Positions 17,114 to 25,230 of a stretch of 64,000 nt of DNA are shown piece after piece (position 1 is the stretch's first letter; the number at the start of each line of letters is the position of its first letter). Location of the stretch: positions 186,001-250,000 of the forward strand of contig CADEDA010000002.1 of NCBI GenBank assembly GCA_902825965.1. Reading direction: 5' to 3'. Position numbers and translations under genes: made by a program. The notes under the pieces were generated by a model. That model was not told the origin of the DNA. It made no database searches and was given only the letters and a program-made list of their open reading frames with translations. The DNA comes from an uncultured Gemmatimonadota bacterium. Lineage in GTDB: Bacteria; Gemmatimonadota; Gemmatimonadetes; Gemmatimonadales; Gemmatimonadaceae.

Positions 17114-17962
17114 TCAGATGTTGTACAACGCTATCTCGGAATACGCATTGCTGAGCGACTCGGTCACGACGCGTGCACCACCGACGAGCCGCGCCACCGG
17201 CATCCTCCGGTCGGTGAACGGGCCGGGCGCGTCGGCGACCAGCCGACTGTCATGACTCACCACCACGCGCCCATGCCGACGGAAGAGCGCCCACTGCAGC
17301 GCCCGCATGCCGCCCGCGAGACCCGTGCGGGGACTCACGTGCTGCAGTCGCGCCTCCGGGATGCGCCGCCACCGCTTCAGGCTGTAGCGCACGTAACAGG
17401 CCCCCTCCGGAGTCTCGACCAGAACCGCCAGTAGGTGCGGCAGCCCCGCGTGCGCGCGATGCAACTCCTGATCCGCCGGGCTCAGCAGGGACTGCGGGAT
17501 CGCGTGGCCGAAGTGGACACGCACCCCGCGCTCCGGCAGCGCCGGGAAGGGCCAGTGCATGCGCACGCGGGAGTCGAGCTCCCGGTACCCCAGCCGGGAG
17601 AATATCTGATGCACCTCGGGAAGCGCCGTCAGATTGGTAAAGACCATGTCGCGACGCTTCACGGCCGGCATGGCCAGGCTCATCGCCTGCGCGCGGTACG
17701 GCGGGTCCACCACCCAGGTGTTGAAATTGCAGACCGTCACCGCCCGCCCCTCGATCTCCTGATCGCTGCACAGGTAGGACGCAAAGCCCACCGGCCGGTC
17801 CTTGTCGAGCAGGGCGAACCCGAGCATCGGCTCACGCGAGGTCCACGGCCGATGGAACAACAGCCGCCACATCTCGGGGGTGAAGCGGGGGTTCAGCGGG
17901 CGCAGGAGGTGATCGTGGATCGCATCGAACATCGCCGGCACCACCGGCACGAGCTCGGTCAT
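17114..17962 (-). CDS. GNAT-fold acyltransferase-like protein
   Basis: This 282-aa cytoplasmic protein has a central region that looks like a GNAT N-acyltransferase: 'GFALLDKDRPVGFASYL', 'VCNFNTWVVDPPYRAQAMSL' in the place of the acyl-CoA-binding R/Q-x-x-G-x-A loop, then 'HQIFSRLGYRELDSR'. The loop is not canonical, so the exact donor (acyl-CoA or the neighbouring acyl-ACP) is uncertain. It lies between the polysaccharide export gene and the ACP gene in a five-gene minus-strand operon. A role in moving the ACP-bound acyl group to a sugar precursor would fit but is inference. Confidence 0.6.
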   Translation of the reverse strand: MTELVPVVPAMFDAIHDHLLRPLNPRFTPEMWRLLFHRPWTSREPMLGFALLDKDRPVGFASYLCSDQEIEGRAVTVCNFNTWVVDPPYRAQAMSLAMPAVKRRDMVFTNLTALPEVHQIFSRLGYRELDSRVRMHWPFPALPERGVRVHFGHAIPQSLLSPADQELHRAHAGLPHLLAVLVETPEGACYVRYSLKRWRRIPEARLQHVSPRTGLAGGMRALQWALFRRHGRVVVSHDSRLVADAPGPFTDRRMPVARLVGGARVVTESLSNAYSEIALYNI

Positions 17963-17984
17963 CGCGTGGCGGGGGGAAGGATGC

Positions 17985-18773
17985 TCACCGAGCGACGAGG
18001 ATCGTGATCAGCGGCGCGAGGAAGATGCCCGCGATCGACAGGATCGAGGCGCGATCCCACGGGGGATTCCCTTGCGGGACCATCAGCGCGTCGCCATCGC
18101 GCAGGTCGAGCTCGTCGAGCGTCTTCCCCTCGGCGATCGCGGTCAGCACCGCCGGGCCCTGCATCAGCACCGTGTCGCTGCGCATTACGCGGAGCCGCTC
18201 GATCGCGGAGGTCGACGTGGGACCGCCGGCCAAGGTGATCAGATGGTCGAGCAGCGTCTGCGAGGGCACCTGGAAGAACCCCGGATTGGTGACTGAGCCG
18301 AGCACGGCCACACGGGTCAGCGGCCAGACCTGCACGCGGGCGTCACGGACGACCTGTGCGACCTCGGCCGTCACCTTCGCCTCGAGCTCGGAGCGCAACA
18401 CGCCGCCGAGCGGGATCCGCCGGACGTTGGGGATGTCGAGATACAGCGAGTCCCGCACGGTCAACGTGTCGTTGAACAGCGTCGGCTGGCCGTCGAGCCG
18501 CACCCAGATCCGCTGGCCGACGGTGAAATCCCCGTTCGCCAAGCGGGACCGGACACGCACCATCTCCGCGCGCGCCTTCGCCCGGGTCCGCTCGCCGTAG
18601 GCCGTCGACGAGGCCGTGCGCTCGAGCACCTGCACCGAGGCCTCGAGTTGCGCGCGCGTTGCCGAGCGCGAGGTCGATGGCGCCGACTGGGCGTCGGCGC
18701 GTGCGCCGACCGCGGTCAAGGCGATCGCCAGGACGACGACCGTCGGACCGGAAATGCGGAATGGGACTCTCAT
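17985..18773 (-). CDS. Polysaccharide export protein (Wza-like, poly_export/SLBB)
   Basis: The 262-aa protein has an N-terminal signal sequence (cleavage near ADAQS), a polysaccharide biosynthesis/export domain (about 80-155, 'GDFTVGQRIWVRLDGQP', 'LYLDIPNVRRIPLGGV') and one SLBB-like repeat (about 155-235, 'VAVLGSVTNPGFFQVPS'). It ends in a hydrophobic segment (about 243-260). It is shorter than E. coli Wza (about 380 aa) and has a predicted C-terminal membrane helix and no lipobox, so it may anchor differently. It is the first gene of the operon with GNAT, ACP, FkbH-like and VOC proteins, and works with the BY-kinase encoded 4 kb away. Confidence 0.85.
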   Translation of the reverse strand: MRVPFRISGPTVVVLAIALTAVGARADAQSAPSTSRSATRAQLEASVQVLERTASSTAYGERTRAKARAEMVRVRSRLANGDFTVGQRIWVRLDGQPTLFNDTLTVRDSLYLDIPNVRRIPLGGVLRSELEAKVTAEVAQVVRDARVQVWPLTRVAVLGSVTNPGFFQVPSQTLLDHLITLAGGPTSTSAIERLRVMRSDTVLMQGPAVLTAIAEGKTLDELDLRDGDALMVPQGNPPWDRASILSIAGIFLAPLITILVAR

Positions 18774-18938
18774 GATTGGAGAAGAATACGCGAGAATCGT
18801 GCGAGGACGCTACGGCGATGCCGTTGCACGCTAGCATCGCACGTGTGGCTCGGCCGCATCGAAGTCGCGGGCTACCCCGGAATGTCACAAGGTGATAACC
18901 GTATGTCGAGCAAGGCGTTACGGATTGCCCATGCACAC

Positions 18939-18951
18939 GCACGTAACGTGC
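18939..18951. promoter_or_regulatory. 13-bp palindrome GCACGTAACGTGC in the divergent control region
   Basis: Perfect 6-bp arms (GCACGT/ACGTGC) surround a single A. It lies in the 215-bp divergent region between the export gene and the REC/GGDEF-like gene, 38 bp before the latter. Its size and position fit a homodimeric regulator site, but I see no second copy in the window. I found no convincing -35/-10 pair for either gene in this region. Confidence 0.3.
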
Positions 18952-18988
18952 AGAGGGAAAGCCTGACTCCCCTGCCTGACCAAGTGGT

Positions 18989-19945
18989 ATGTCGACTACC
19001 GTCTCTCAGCCCTCGATGACCGATATCGCCCCGCGCTCCCGTCCACCCCTGACGTTGATCGCCAACAGCCAGGAGTGGCACTCCCGGTCGCTCGAGAGCA
19101 TCCTGGGTCCGCACGGCTACGCCGTGATCCGGGCCTACACCGGCAAGCAGGCACTGGAGCGGGCGGCGACGGCGCGCCCTGACCTGATCATCCTGGACAG
19201 CGACCTGCCGGACCGCGACGGGTTCGAGGTCTGCCGGGATCTGCGGAACGACCCGAACATCGGCGCCTCGACCCCGATCATCATGACGAGCCCCGGGCAT
19301 CCGAGCCGCCAGAAGCGGCTGGAGGCGCTGCGTGCCGGGGCCTGGGACTTCATCGGGTCGGCGCTCGACGGCGAAGAGCTCCCGTTGCGGCTCGACGCGT
19401 TCGTGCGCGCCCGGCAGGAGGTCGAGCGGGCACGGGAGGAGAGCCTGCTCGATGAGCTCACCGGCCTGTACAGCATGCGCGGCCTCGCGCGGCGCGCACG
19501 GGAGCTGGGCTCGCAGTCCTTCCGGCAGCGGGAGGCCTTCGCCTGCATCGTCCTCACGCCGATCATGCCGGACGCGTCCGAGGCCGAGCGGGCGCAGGCC
19601 GCCGAGACGATCGCGGACCTCGCCGCCGTGCTCCGGGAGACCGGGCGCACCTCCGATGCGATCGGCATGCTCGGGCCGCGTGAGTTCGCCGTCGTGGCGC
19701 AGGGTACCGACTCCGCCGGCGCCGTGCGCCTCGCGGAGCGCCTCGCCGAGGCCGCGTCGCTCTCGCTCGGCTCCTCGGGCCTGCGCGTGGCCGCGGGTTA
19801 CGACGCCGTGACGAACTACCACGATGCGCCGATCGACCCCAGCGACATGCTCATGCGGGCGAGCATGGCGATGCGGCAGTCCCGTTCGGACGCCCTCGCG
19901 ACCGGCCGCGTCAAGATCCGCGGCTTCGAGGGTCAGGTCAGCTGA
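18989..19945 (+). CDS. Response regulator with REC and degenerate GGDEF-like domain
   Basis: The 318-aa protein has a receiver domain (about residues 22-140) with 'PDLIILDSDLPDRDGFEVCRDL'; the acceptor Asp is the one in LILDSD. A GGDEF-like region follows (about 150-310), recognised from 'DELTGLYSMRGLARRARE'. The catalytic loop reads GPREF instead of GGDEF and the domain is short, so diguanylate cyclase activity is unlikely. It may bind nucleotide or act through protein contacts. An alternative ATG lies 9 codons downstream. It stands alone between the export operon and the acylation pair and may tune EPS production. Confidence 0.75.
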   Translation: MSTTVSQPSMTDIAPRSRPPLTLIANSQEWHSRSLESILGPHGYAVIRAYTGKQALERAATARPDLIILDSDLPDRDGFEVCRDLRNDPNIGASTPIIMTSPGHPSRQKRLEALRAGAWDFIGSALDGEELPLRLDAFVRARQEVERAREESLLDELTGLYSMRGLARRARELGSQSFRQREAFACIVLTPIMPDASEAERAQAAETIADLAAVLRETGRTSDAIGMLGPREFAVVAQGTDSAGAVRLAERLAEAASLSLGSSGLRVAAGYDAVTNYHDAPIDPSDMLMRASMAMRQSRSDALATGRVKIRGFEGQVS

Positions 19946-19949
19946 CCCG

Positions 19950-19976
19950 GCGGCTGGCGCCTCGCGCGCCAGCCGC
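19950..19976. terminator. Hairpin after the REC/GGDEF-like gene
   Basis: The arms GCGGCTGGCGC and GCGCCAGCCGC (11 bp, perfect) flank a CTCGC loop, 4 nt after the stop codon. A likely terminator that separates this gene from the MBOAT gene downstream. Confidence 0.6.
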
Positions 19977-20048
19977 GGCCACCGCCAGCCACTGGACTCC
20001 GTCCACACGCGGTTCCCGCGTGCGGTCCGTCACGTGTAACTTCGACGC

Positions 20049-21488
20049 ATGTCGTTCAACTCCTTCGCGTTCGCCATCTTCCTGCCGGTCGTCCTCGGGC
20101 TCTACTGGGCCATGCGGCGATCCATCGCCTGGCAGAACTGGATGCTGCTCGCGGCGAGTTACCTCTTCTACGGCTGGTGGGATTGGCGCTTCCTCTCCCT
20201 CCTGCTGATCTCGACCGCGGTCGACCACGTCGTCGCCAACCGCATCTACGCGCTGCGCACGGGCAACGATCCCGACGGCAAGCGACGCTCGCTGCACTGG
20301 CTGCGCTTCAGCATCATCACGAACCTCGGCATCCTCGGGTTCTTCAAGTACTTCAACTTCTTCGCGGGCTCCTTCGCTGCGATGCTGCTGAAGCTCGGTA
20401 TCGAGGCCGAGCCGTTCTATCTGAACATCGTACTGCCGGTCGGGATCTCGTTCTACACGTTCCAGACGCTGAGCTACACGATCGACGTCTACCGCGACGA
20501 GATGCCGCCGGCGAAGACGCTGCGCGACTTCGCCCTCTACGTCGCGTTCTTCCCGCAGCTCGTCGCCGGTCCCATCGAGCGCGCGATCGCGCTCGTGCCG
20601 CAGATCGAGCTGCCGCGCCGCTTCGACCGGCTCCAGTTCATGGCGGGCGCGGAGCTCGTGTTCTGGGGCCTCTTCAAGAAGGTGTACGTCGCCGACAACC
20701 TCGCGCCGGCGGTCACGACCGCGTTCAGCGATCCGGCGGCCACGAGCTTCCAGGTGCTCGTCGGCATCTATGCCTTCGCCTTCCAGATCTACTGCGACTT
20801 CTCGGGCTACACCGACGTCGCACGCGGCTGCTCGAAGATGATGGGCTTCGAGCTGATGGAGAACTTCCGCTTCCCCTACATCTCGCGGAATCCCAGCGAG
20901 TTCTGGCGTCGCTGGCACATCAGCCTCTCGACCTGGCTCCGCGACTACCTCTACATCTCGCTCGGCGGCAATCGCGGCTCGTCGCTCATGACCTACCGCA
21001 ACCTGTCGCTGACCATGCTGCTCGGGGGTCTCTGGCACGGTGCCACCTGGCTGTTCGTCCTCTGGGGCGCGTACCAGGGGCTGCTGCTCGTGGTGCACCG
21101 GCTGTTCACGGGCTGGTGGGAGACGCTGCGCGGGAAGCCGGCCGCGGAGGGACTGGGGGTCCGCGTCCTCAAGATCGCCGTGATGTTCCAGTTCATCTGC
21201 TTCGGCTGGCTGATCTTCCGGGCCGAGTCGTTGCCGATGGGACTCTCGATGGTCGACCGACTCCTCCATTGGACCGGGCCGCTGGATCTCGCGGTCGCGC
21301 GTCCCTTGGCGGTATTCGTGCTGCCCCTGTTGGCGATCGAGGCCCTCATGGGTCTCAGCCGCCGCCAAGCAATCCATCACATCGGCTGGATCCCGTCACC
21401 GGTGCGGGCCGCCGCGTTCGGCGTCCTGTTCTATCTCTTCGCGTTCCATGGTGCGAGCCCGCAGAGCTTCATCTACTTCCAGTTCTGA
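20049..21488 (+). CDS. MBOAT-family O-acyltransferase (AlgI-like)
   Basis: This is a polytopic membrane acyltransferase that passes acyl groups across the inner membrane for transfer to extracellular polysaccharide. The 479-aa protein has about 10-11 membrane helices. It shows the family motifs 'FWRRWHISLSTWLRDYLYI' (His290) and LGGLWHGATW with the proposed catalytic His330. Length and motifs match AlgI, PatA and DltB-type proteins. The SGNH gene follows with no gap (TGA directly followed by GTG), giving an AlgI/AlgJ-like pair. The normal donor in AlgI systems is believed to be acetyl-CoA. In this locus acyl-ACPs are also possible. Confidence 0.92.
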   Translation: MSFNSFAFAIFLPVVLGLYWAMRRSIAWQNWMLLAASYLFYGWWDWRFLSLLLISTAVDHVVANRIYALRTGNDPDGKRRSLHWLRFSIITNLGILGFFKYFNFFAGSFAAMLLKLGIEAEPFYLNIVLPVGISFYTFQTLSYTIDVYRDEMPPAKTLRDFALYVAFFPQLVAGPIERAIALVPQIELPRRFDRLQFMAGAELVFWGLFKKVYVADNLAPAVTTAFSDPAATSFQVLVGIYAFAFQIYCDFSGYTDVARGCSKMMGFELMENFRFPYISRNPSEFWRRWHISLSTWLRDYLYISLGGNRGSSLMTYRNLSLTMLLGGLWHGATWLFVLWGAYQGLLLVVHRLFTGWWETLRGKPAAEGLGVRVLKIAVMFQFICFGWLIFRAESLPMGLSMVDRLLHWTGPLDLAVARPLAVFVLPLLAIEALMGLSRRQAIHHIGWIPSPVRAAAFGVLFYLFAFHGASPQSFIYFQF

Positions 21489-22634
21489 GTGTCGCCCATG
21501 AGTCGTGGCCGCCGCACCGCACTCCGCTGGGTCGGGTACGCCGCCATCTTCGCGGTGACGCTCGAGGTCTCCGCGCGCGTGGACGACATGCTCACCTGGG
21601 GCGCGCCGTTCCGGGGCCGGTACTCGCACGAGGCACTCGCGCGCAGCGACAGCATCGTGGTCCGTGGCCACGAAGGCTTCCGCTACGAGAAGTGGCAGAT
21701 GAACGCGCAGGGCTTCCGTGGCCCGGAGCTGCGCCGCGACCGCGCGGGCGTCACGCGGATCGCCGTGCTCGGGGCCTCCGAGACCTTCGGCCTGTTCGAG
21801 GACGAAGGCCAGGAGTATCCCGCGCAGATGCAGCGGATGCTCGATTCGCTCGCCCCCGGGCGCTTCGAAGTCGTGAATGTCGCGCTCGCCGGCCTGGGCA
21901 TCAACGCGATGCTGCCGTACTACGAGCGGATCGTCGCGCCGCACACGCCGGACATCGTGGTGACCTACCTGTCACCGTCGTTCTACCTGGAGCCGAATCC
22001 GCCGCCGGCGCAGTACACGGCCTGGCGCTACCCGGCGCGCCGCCCGGGACTGCCGGGGCTCGTCGCCGACCTCACGCCGGAGCTCCGCTCGGCCGCCAAG
22101 GCCAAGACGGTGCTCAAGGCCTTCATCCCCGCCCCGCTGCAGCGGTTCACACGCGAGCGCAAACTGGAGCAGCGTCGCGCCGGCCAGCCCGCCGAGTGGT
22201 TCTGGACGGCCGTCCCGGCGGATCGCATGGACATGTTCGAACAGCAGGCCGACCGGTTGATCGGCGAGATCGACTCCACCGGCGCCGAGGTGTTCGTGGT
22301 GACGCACGCGAACCGGTTCCTGCATCGGAGCACGCCGATGACGGCGGACGACTCGCTGCACATGCTGACGAGCCTGTCCTCACTCTTCCCGCGCGCCACT
22401 CCCGAGATCGTGGCCGGGGTGGATTCCTCCGCGAACGCGCGCCTGCGGCGCGTCGCCACGCGGCACGGCGCGCGCATCGTCGAGGCCGAGCGGGTGATCC
22501 CCGCCGATGGTGTGCACTACGGCGACTACCTGCACTTCACGAACGACGGCGCGCGGGTGATGGCGCGGCTCATCGTCGACGCACTCCTCGCGCCGCGGGA
22601 CGCGGGCCGCGACCGGGTGGCCGTGGCTCCCTGA
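21489..22634 (+). CDS. Membrane-anchored SGNH/GDSL-fold protein, MBOAT partner
   Basis: The 381-aa protein has an N-terminal membrane anchor (about residues 12-28) and an SGNH hydrolase fold. The nucleophile block is AVLGASETFG, and the Asp-x-x-His block is GDYLHFTNDGARVM near the C terminus. In AlgJ/AlgX-type systems such proteins finish the transfer of the acyl group from the MBOAT protein to the polymer in the periplasm. The GTG start abuts the MBOAT stop. An ATG three codons later is an alternative. A hairpin that also overlaps the end of the convergent kinase gene follows. Confidence 0.82.
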   Translation: MSPMSRGRRTALRWVGYAAIFAVTLEVSARVDDMLTWGAPFRGRYSHEALARSDSIVVRGHEGFRYEKWQMNAQGFRGPELRRDRAGVTRIAVLGASETFGLFEDEGQEYPAQMQRMLDSLAPGRFEVVNVALAGLGINAMLPYYERIVAPHTPDIVVTYLSPSFYLEPNPPPAQYTAWRYPARRPGLPGLVADLTPELRSAAKAKTVLKAFIPAPLQRFTRERKLEQRRAGQPAEWFWTAVPADRMDMFEQQADRLIGEIDSTGAEVFVVTHANRFLHRSTPMTADDSLHMLTSLSSLFPRATPEIVAGVDSSANARLRRVATRHGARIVEAERVIPADGVHYGDYLHFTNDGARVMARLIVDALLAPRDAGRDRVAVAP

Positions 22635-22637
22635 CGC

Positions 22638-22666
22638 GGTTCCGCGACGGCTATCGTCGCGGAACC
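22638..22666. terminator. Bidirectional hairpin overlapping the end of the BY-kinase gene
   Basis: The arms GGTTCCGCGACG and CGTCGCGGAACC (12 bp, perfect) flank GCTAT. The hairpin begins 4 nt after the SGNH stop and covers the last codons of the convergent tyrosine-kinase gene, so it can serve both transcripts. Confidence 0.6.
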
Positions 22667-25062
22667 ACGCTGGTGCGCTTGCCTCCGGTCGTGCCGGCGC
22701 CCGCCTCCACCTCATCCTCGGGACGATAGCCGGGAAGGTAGGCGTAGTAGCGGTAGGTGCCTTCGGGCTTCACGTCGTTGAGCACCGCGCCCAGCAGCCG
22801 GATGGGGAGTCGATGCAGGTCCCCGAGCCTCGCTTCCGTGAGTTCCCGGTCACTCACGCCGTTCCGGAGCACCAGCACCATGCTCCCGCAGAGCGACCCG
22901 AGCACCAACGGGTCCACGCCGGCGCCGAGCGGGGGACTGTCGATGATGATGGCCTGGTACTTGGTGCGCATCTGCTGCAGCATCTGCCCCATCGCCTGCG
23001 AGGCGATGAGTTCCGGTCCGCCCGCGAGGCGGGTGCCACAGGGGATGAAGTCGAATCCCTTGTCAGGGATCATCTGCACGATCTGCTCGAGCGCCGCGTT
23101 GCCGCCCAGGTAGTCGAGCAGGCCGGGCTTGCGGCTCACGCCAAGCGCGTGGTGGAGCGTCCCACGACGCGTATCGCCGTCGATGAGCAGCGTGCGCAGG
23201 CCGGACTGCGCGAGTGAGTGCGCGAGGTGCGAGGAGAGGAACGACTTGCCCTCCCCCGCGCCGGGACTGGTGATGGTGGTGACGAACGATCCGGCCGTGC
23301 CGTGTGCGTAGCGCATGCTGATGCGCACGGCGCGCAGCGCTTCCGTCAACTGCGCGTCGCTGTCGGCGCTCGGCGCGCCGGAGCGCTCCTTCTTCACGAG
23401 CGGCAGGGCACCCAGGATCTGCAGCCCGAGGCCGCGCGTCACCTGGTCGGGATACCGGATGCGGTGGTCGAAGCGGTCGAGCAGCAGCGCGAGCACCACG
23501 CCGAGCCCGAGCCCGCCCACGAGGCCACCGACGATAATCAACAGCAACTGGTCGGTCACCGGCGTGTTGGGCGGCACGGCGGAGTCCAGGATGCGGACGT
23601 CCGGCGCCGCACTCAGCTCGGCGAGCCGGGCCTGCTCGTAGGCGGCCGTCAGGTCCGAGTTCATCGACTGGGCGATGTCGTACGCGCGGCGGCGCCGATC
23701 CTCTTCCGCGACGCGCGGCGGGATCTGTTGCATCTCCCGCGACGAGGCCGCGATGCGCTGGTCGAAGTCCTTGATGCGGAGCCCAAGGTTGTCCGCGAGC
23801 GCGCGCGCCTGCGCCCGCACGACGTCCCGGTCCAACACCTCGATCTCCCGCTCCAGCTGCCGCAGCGGCGGATGCGCGGACGTGTAGGTGATGCTCATGC
23901 GACGCGCTTCCGCGCGCCGGACGCCCAACTCGGCGATCGCCGTCGTCAGCTCGGTGGTGCCACGCACCGCCGGGATGGCACCGAGCGCCACGAGCAGCTC
24001 GCCGGTGGAGTCCGCCGGCATGCGCAGGGCACGCAGCAACGCCTCGTGGTCGTTCACCAGCGATTCACGCTCCAGCTTGAGCTGGAAGAACGCTTCCATC
24101 ACCGGGTCTCGCGTGGCGGCGAGACCGGCGGCGATCGGCGTCGCCCCGCGGTCGCTGGGCAGCGTGATGGTGCGGATCCGATAGCTCTCCAGGGCGTTGT
24201 CCGCCGCCGCGAGCTCCGCCTGCGAACGATCGAGCTGCGCCTTGAGCAGTTCGGTGCGGTTGGTGAGGTCCTCGCGCTTCAGCCGCGTCGCGACCTCGAC
24301 GAAACGCTCGGCGACGGCATTGACCGTGGCCGCGATCTCGGATGCGGACGTCCCGCGCATCTGGAGGCGCATCAGGGCGCCGTCCATCGGGGGCGGGATG
24401 GTCTCGAGGTCCTCCTGCAGCGCGACGGCCGCGTCGCGTGGCGTCACCACCGAGAACTTGATGGAGCGCCCCGCGGTCACGCCGGTGGGCACCCACTGGA
24501 AGCCGAGCGCACGGCCGAGGGAGTCGCCCGCGGCTACCGATTCGAGCTCGGCACCCGCCTCGTTCCGCAGCACCAAGCGCGAACCGTCGACACTCTCGAC
24601 CTGATACTTCCCAGGCTCAAACCGTTCGGCCAGCGAGAAGCCGGCGAACACCGCCGCGTCGGTCGCCTCTGCGGGCTGGATGAACAGTCGCCGGCGCCGC
24701 ACGACCTCGTCGAGCACCTCGAACGATCGGGAGATCTCGATCCAGCCGCGCGCGTCGAAGAGGCTGCGTTGCTGGATAGGGCCCGGGGCAGGATTGCGGG
24801 GACCACCCACCTGAATGGTCGCCTGCGCCTGATACACCGGCTTCACGAGCCTCGAAATGACCAGCCCGGCCGCCAGGCCCACCGTACCGAGGCCCAGGAT
24901 CAGCCAGATGTGCCGGAGCAGGGCGATACGGTAGCGTGCGAAGTCGATCCCGCCCTCCTCCTCGTCATCCAAGGAGGGGTCGAAGCGCTCCTGCATCGGT
25001 CGTCGCTCGCTTGCGAGCGCCTGGATCGGCGCGGGAAGTGTTTCGTCTGACCCGAGTTGCAT
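22651..25062 (-). CDS. Polysaccharide co-polymerase with bacterial tyrosine kinase (Wzz/BY-kinase, Wzc-like)
   Basis: This inner-membrane protein controls chain length and export of EPS through cycles of tyrosine autophosphorylation. The 803-aa product has a first membrane helix (about 50-72), a Wzz domain, long coiled-coil/GNVR regions (about 270-480), a second helix (about 500-525) and a cytoplasmic ATPase. The ATPase has Walker A SPGAGEGKS, Walker A' LLIDGDTRRG and Walker B AIIIDSPPLG. The C terminus has a tyrosine cluster (YRYYAYLPGY), the usual autophosphorylation tail. The partner outer-membrane protein is the export protein encoded about 4 kb upstream. It diverges from the NtrC-type regulator gene. 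Confidence 0.93.
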   Translation of the reverse strand: MQLGSDETLPAPIQALASERRPMQERFDPSLDDEEEGGIDFARYRIALLRHIWLILGLGTVGLAAGLVISRLVKPVYQAQATIQVGGPRNPAPGPIQQRSLFDARGWIEISRSFEVLDEVVRRRRLFIQPAEATDAAVFAGFSLAERFEPGKYQVESVDGSRLVLRNEAGAELESVAAGDSLGRALGFQWVPTGVTAGRSIKFSVVTPRDAAVALQEDLETIPPPMDGALMRLQMRGTSASEIAATVNAVAERFVEVATRLKREDLTNRTELLKAQLDRSQAELAAADNALESYRIRTITLPSDRGATPIAAGLAATRDPVMEAFFQLKLERESLVNDHEALLRALRMPADSTGELLVALGAIPAVRGTTELTTAIAELGVRRAEARRMSITYTSAHPPLRQLEREIEVLDRDVVRAQARALADNLGLRIKDFDQRIAASSREMQQIPPRVAEEDRRRRAYDIAQSMNSDLTAAYEQARLAELSAAPDVRILDSAVPPNTPVTDQLLLIIVGGLVGGLGLGVVLALLLDRFDHRIRYPDQVTRGLGLQILGALPLVKKERSGAPSADSDAQLTEALRAVRISMRYAHGTAGSFVTTITSPGAGEGKSFLSSHLAHSLAQSGLRTLLIDGDTRRGTLHHALGVSRKPGLLDYLGGNAALEQIVQMIPDKGFDFIPCGTRLAGGPELIASQAMGQMLQQMRTKYQAIIIDSPPLGAGVDPLVLGSLCGSMVLVLRNGVSDRELTEARLGDLHRLPIRLLGAVLNDVKPEGTYRYYAYLPGYRPEDEVEAGAGTTGGKRTSVVPRR

Positions 25063-25137
25063 TTTTCAGGGGTTCACGATTGGACCGGCCACGCCATCAA
25101 CTGGACGAATATACCCGAGCCGGATCACGGAGGTCTC

Positions 25138-25166
25138 TTGACGTCATGGTGCTGGTGCAATACCTA
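25138..25166 (+). promoter_or_regulatory. Candidate sigma-70-type promoter for the NtrC-type regulator
   Basis: TTGACG and TACCTA are separated by 17 bp. The -35 is close to consensus and the -10 is weak. The -35 overlaps the TGACGTCA palindrome at 25139-25146. A protein binding the palindrome would therefore directly control this promoter. The start codon of the regulator lies 65-120 bp downstream. Confidence 0.4.
25139..25146. promoter_or_regulatory. Palindrome TGACGTCA upstream of the NtrC-type regulator (possible operator)
   Basis: This is the third copy of the intergenic octamer. It overlaps the candidate -35 box and lies in the divergent region between the BY-kinase and regulator genes. 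See the copies upstream of the SusC gene and of wecB. Confidence 0.3.
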
Positions 25167-25230
25167 ACTATGGCTCCGCCGACACAATGTTGCGGCGGGG
25201 CCACGTTTCTCCAACACCGGCTGACATCCT

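Noticed and set aside
19016-19945. Active diguanylate cyclase at the REC/GGDEF-like gene
   Set aside because: The signature loop reads GPREF and the domain is short, so catalysis is not supported.
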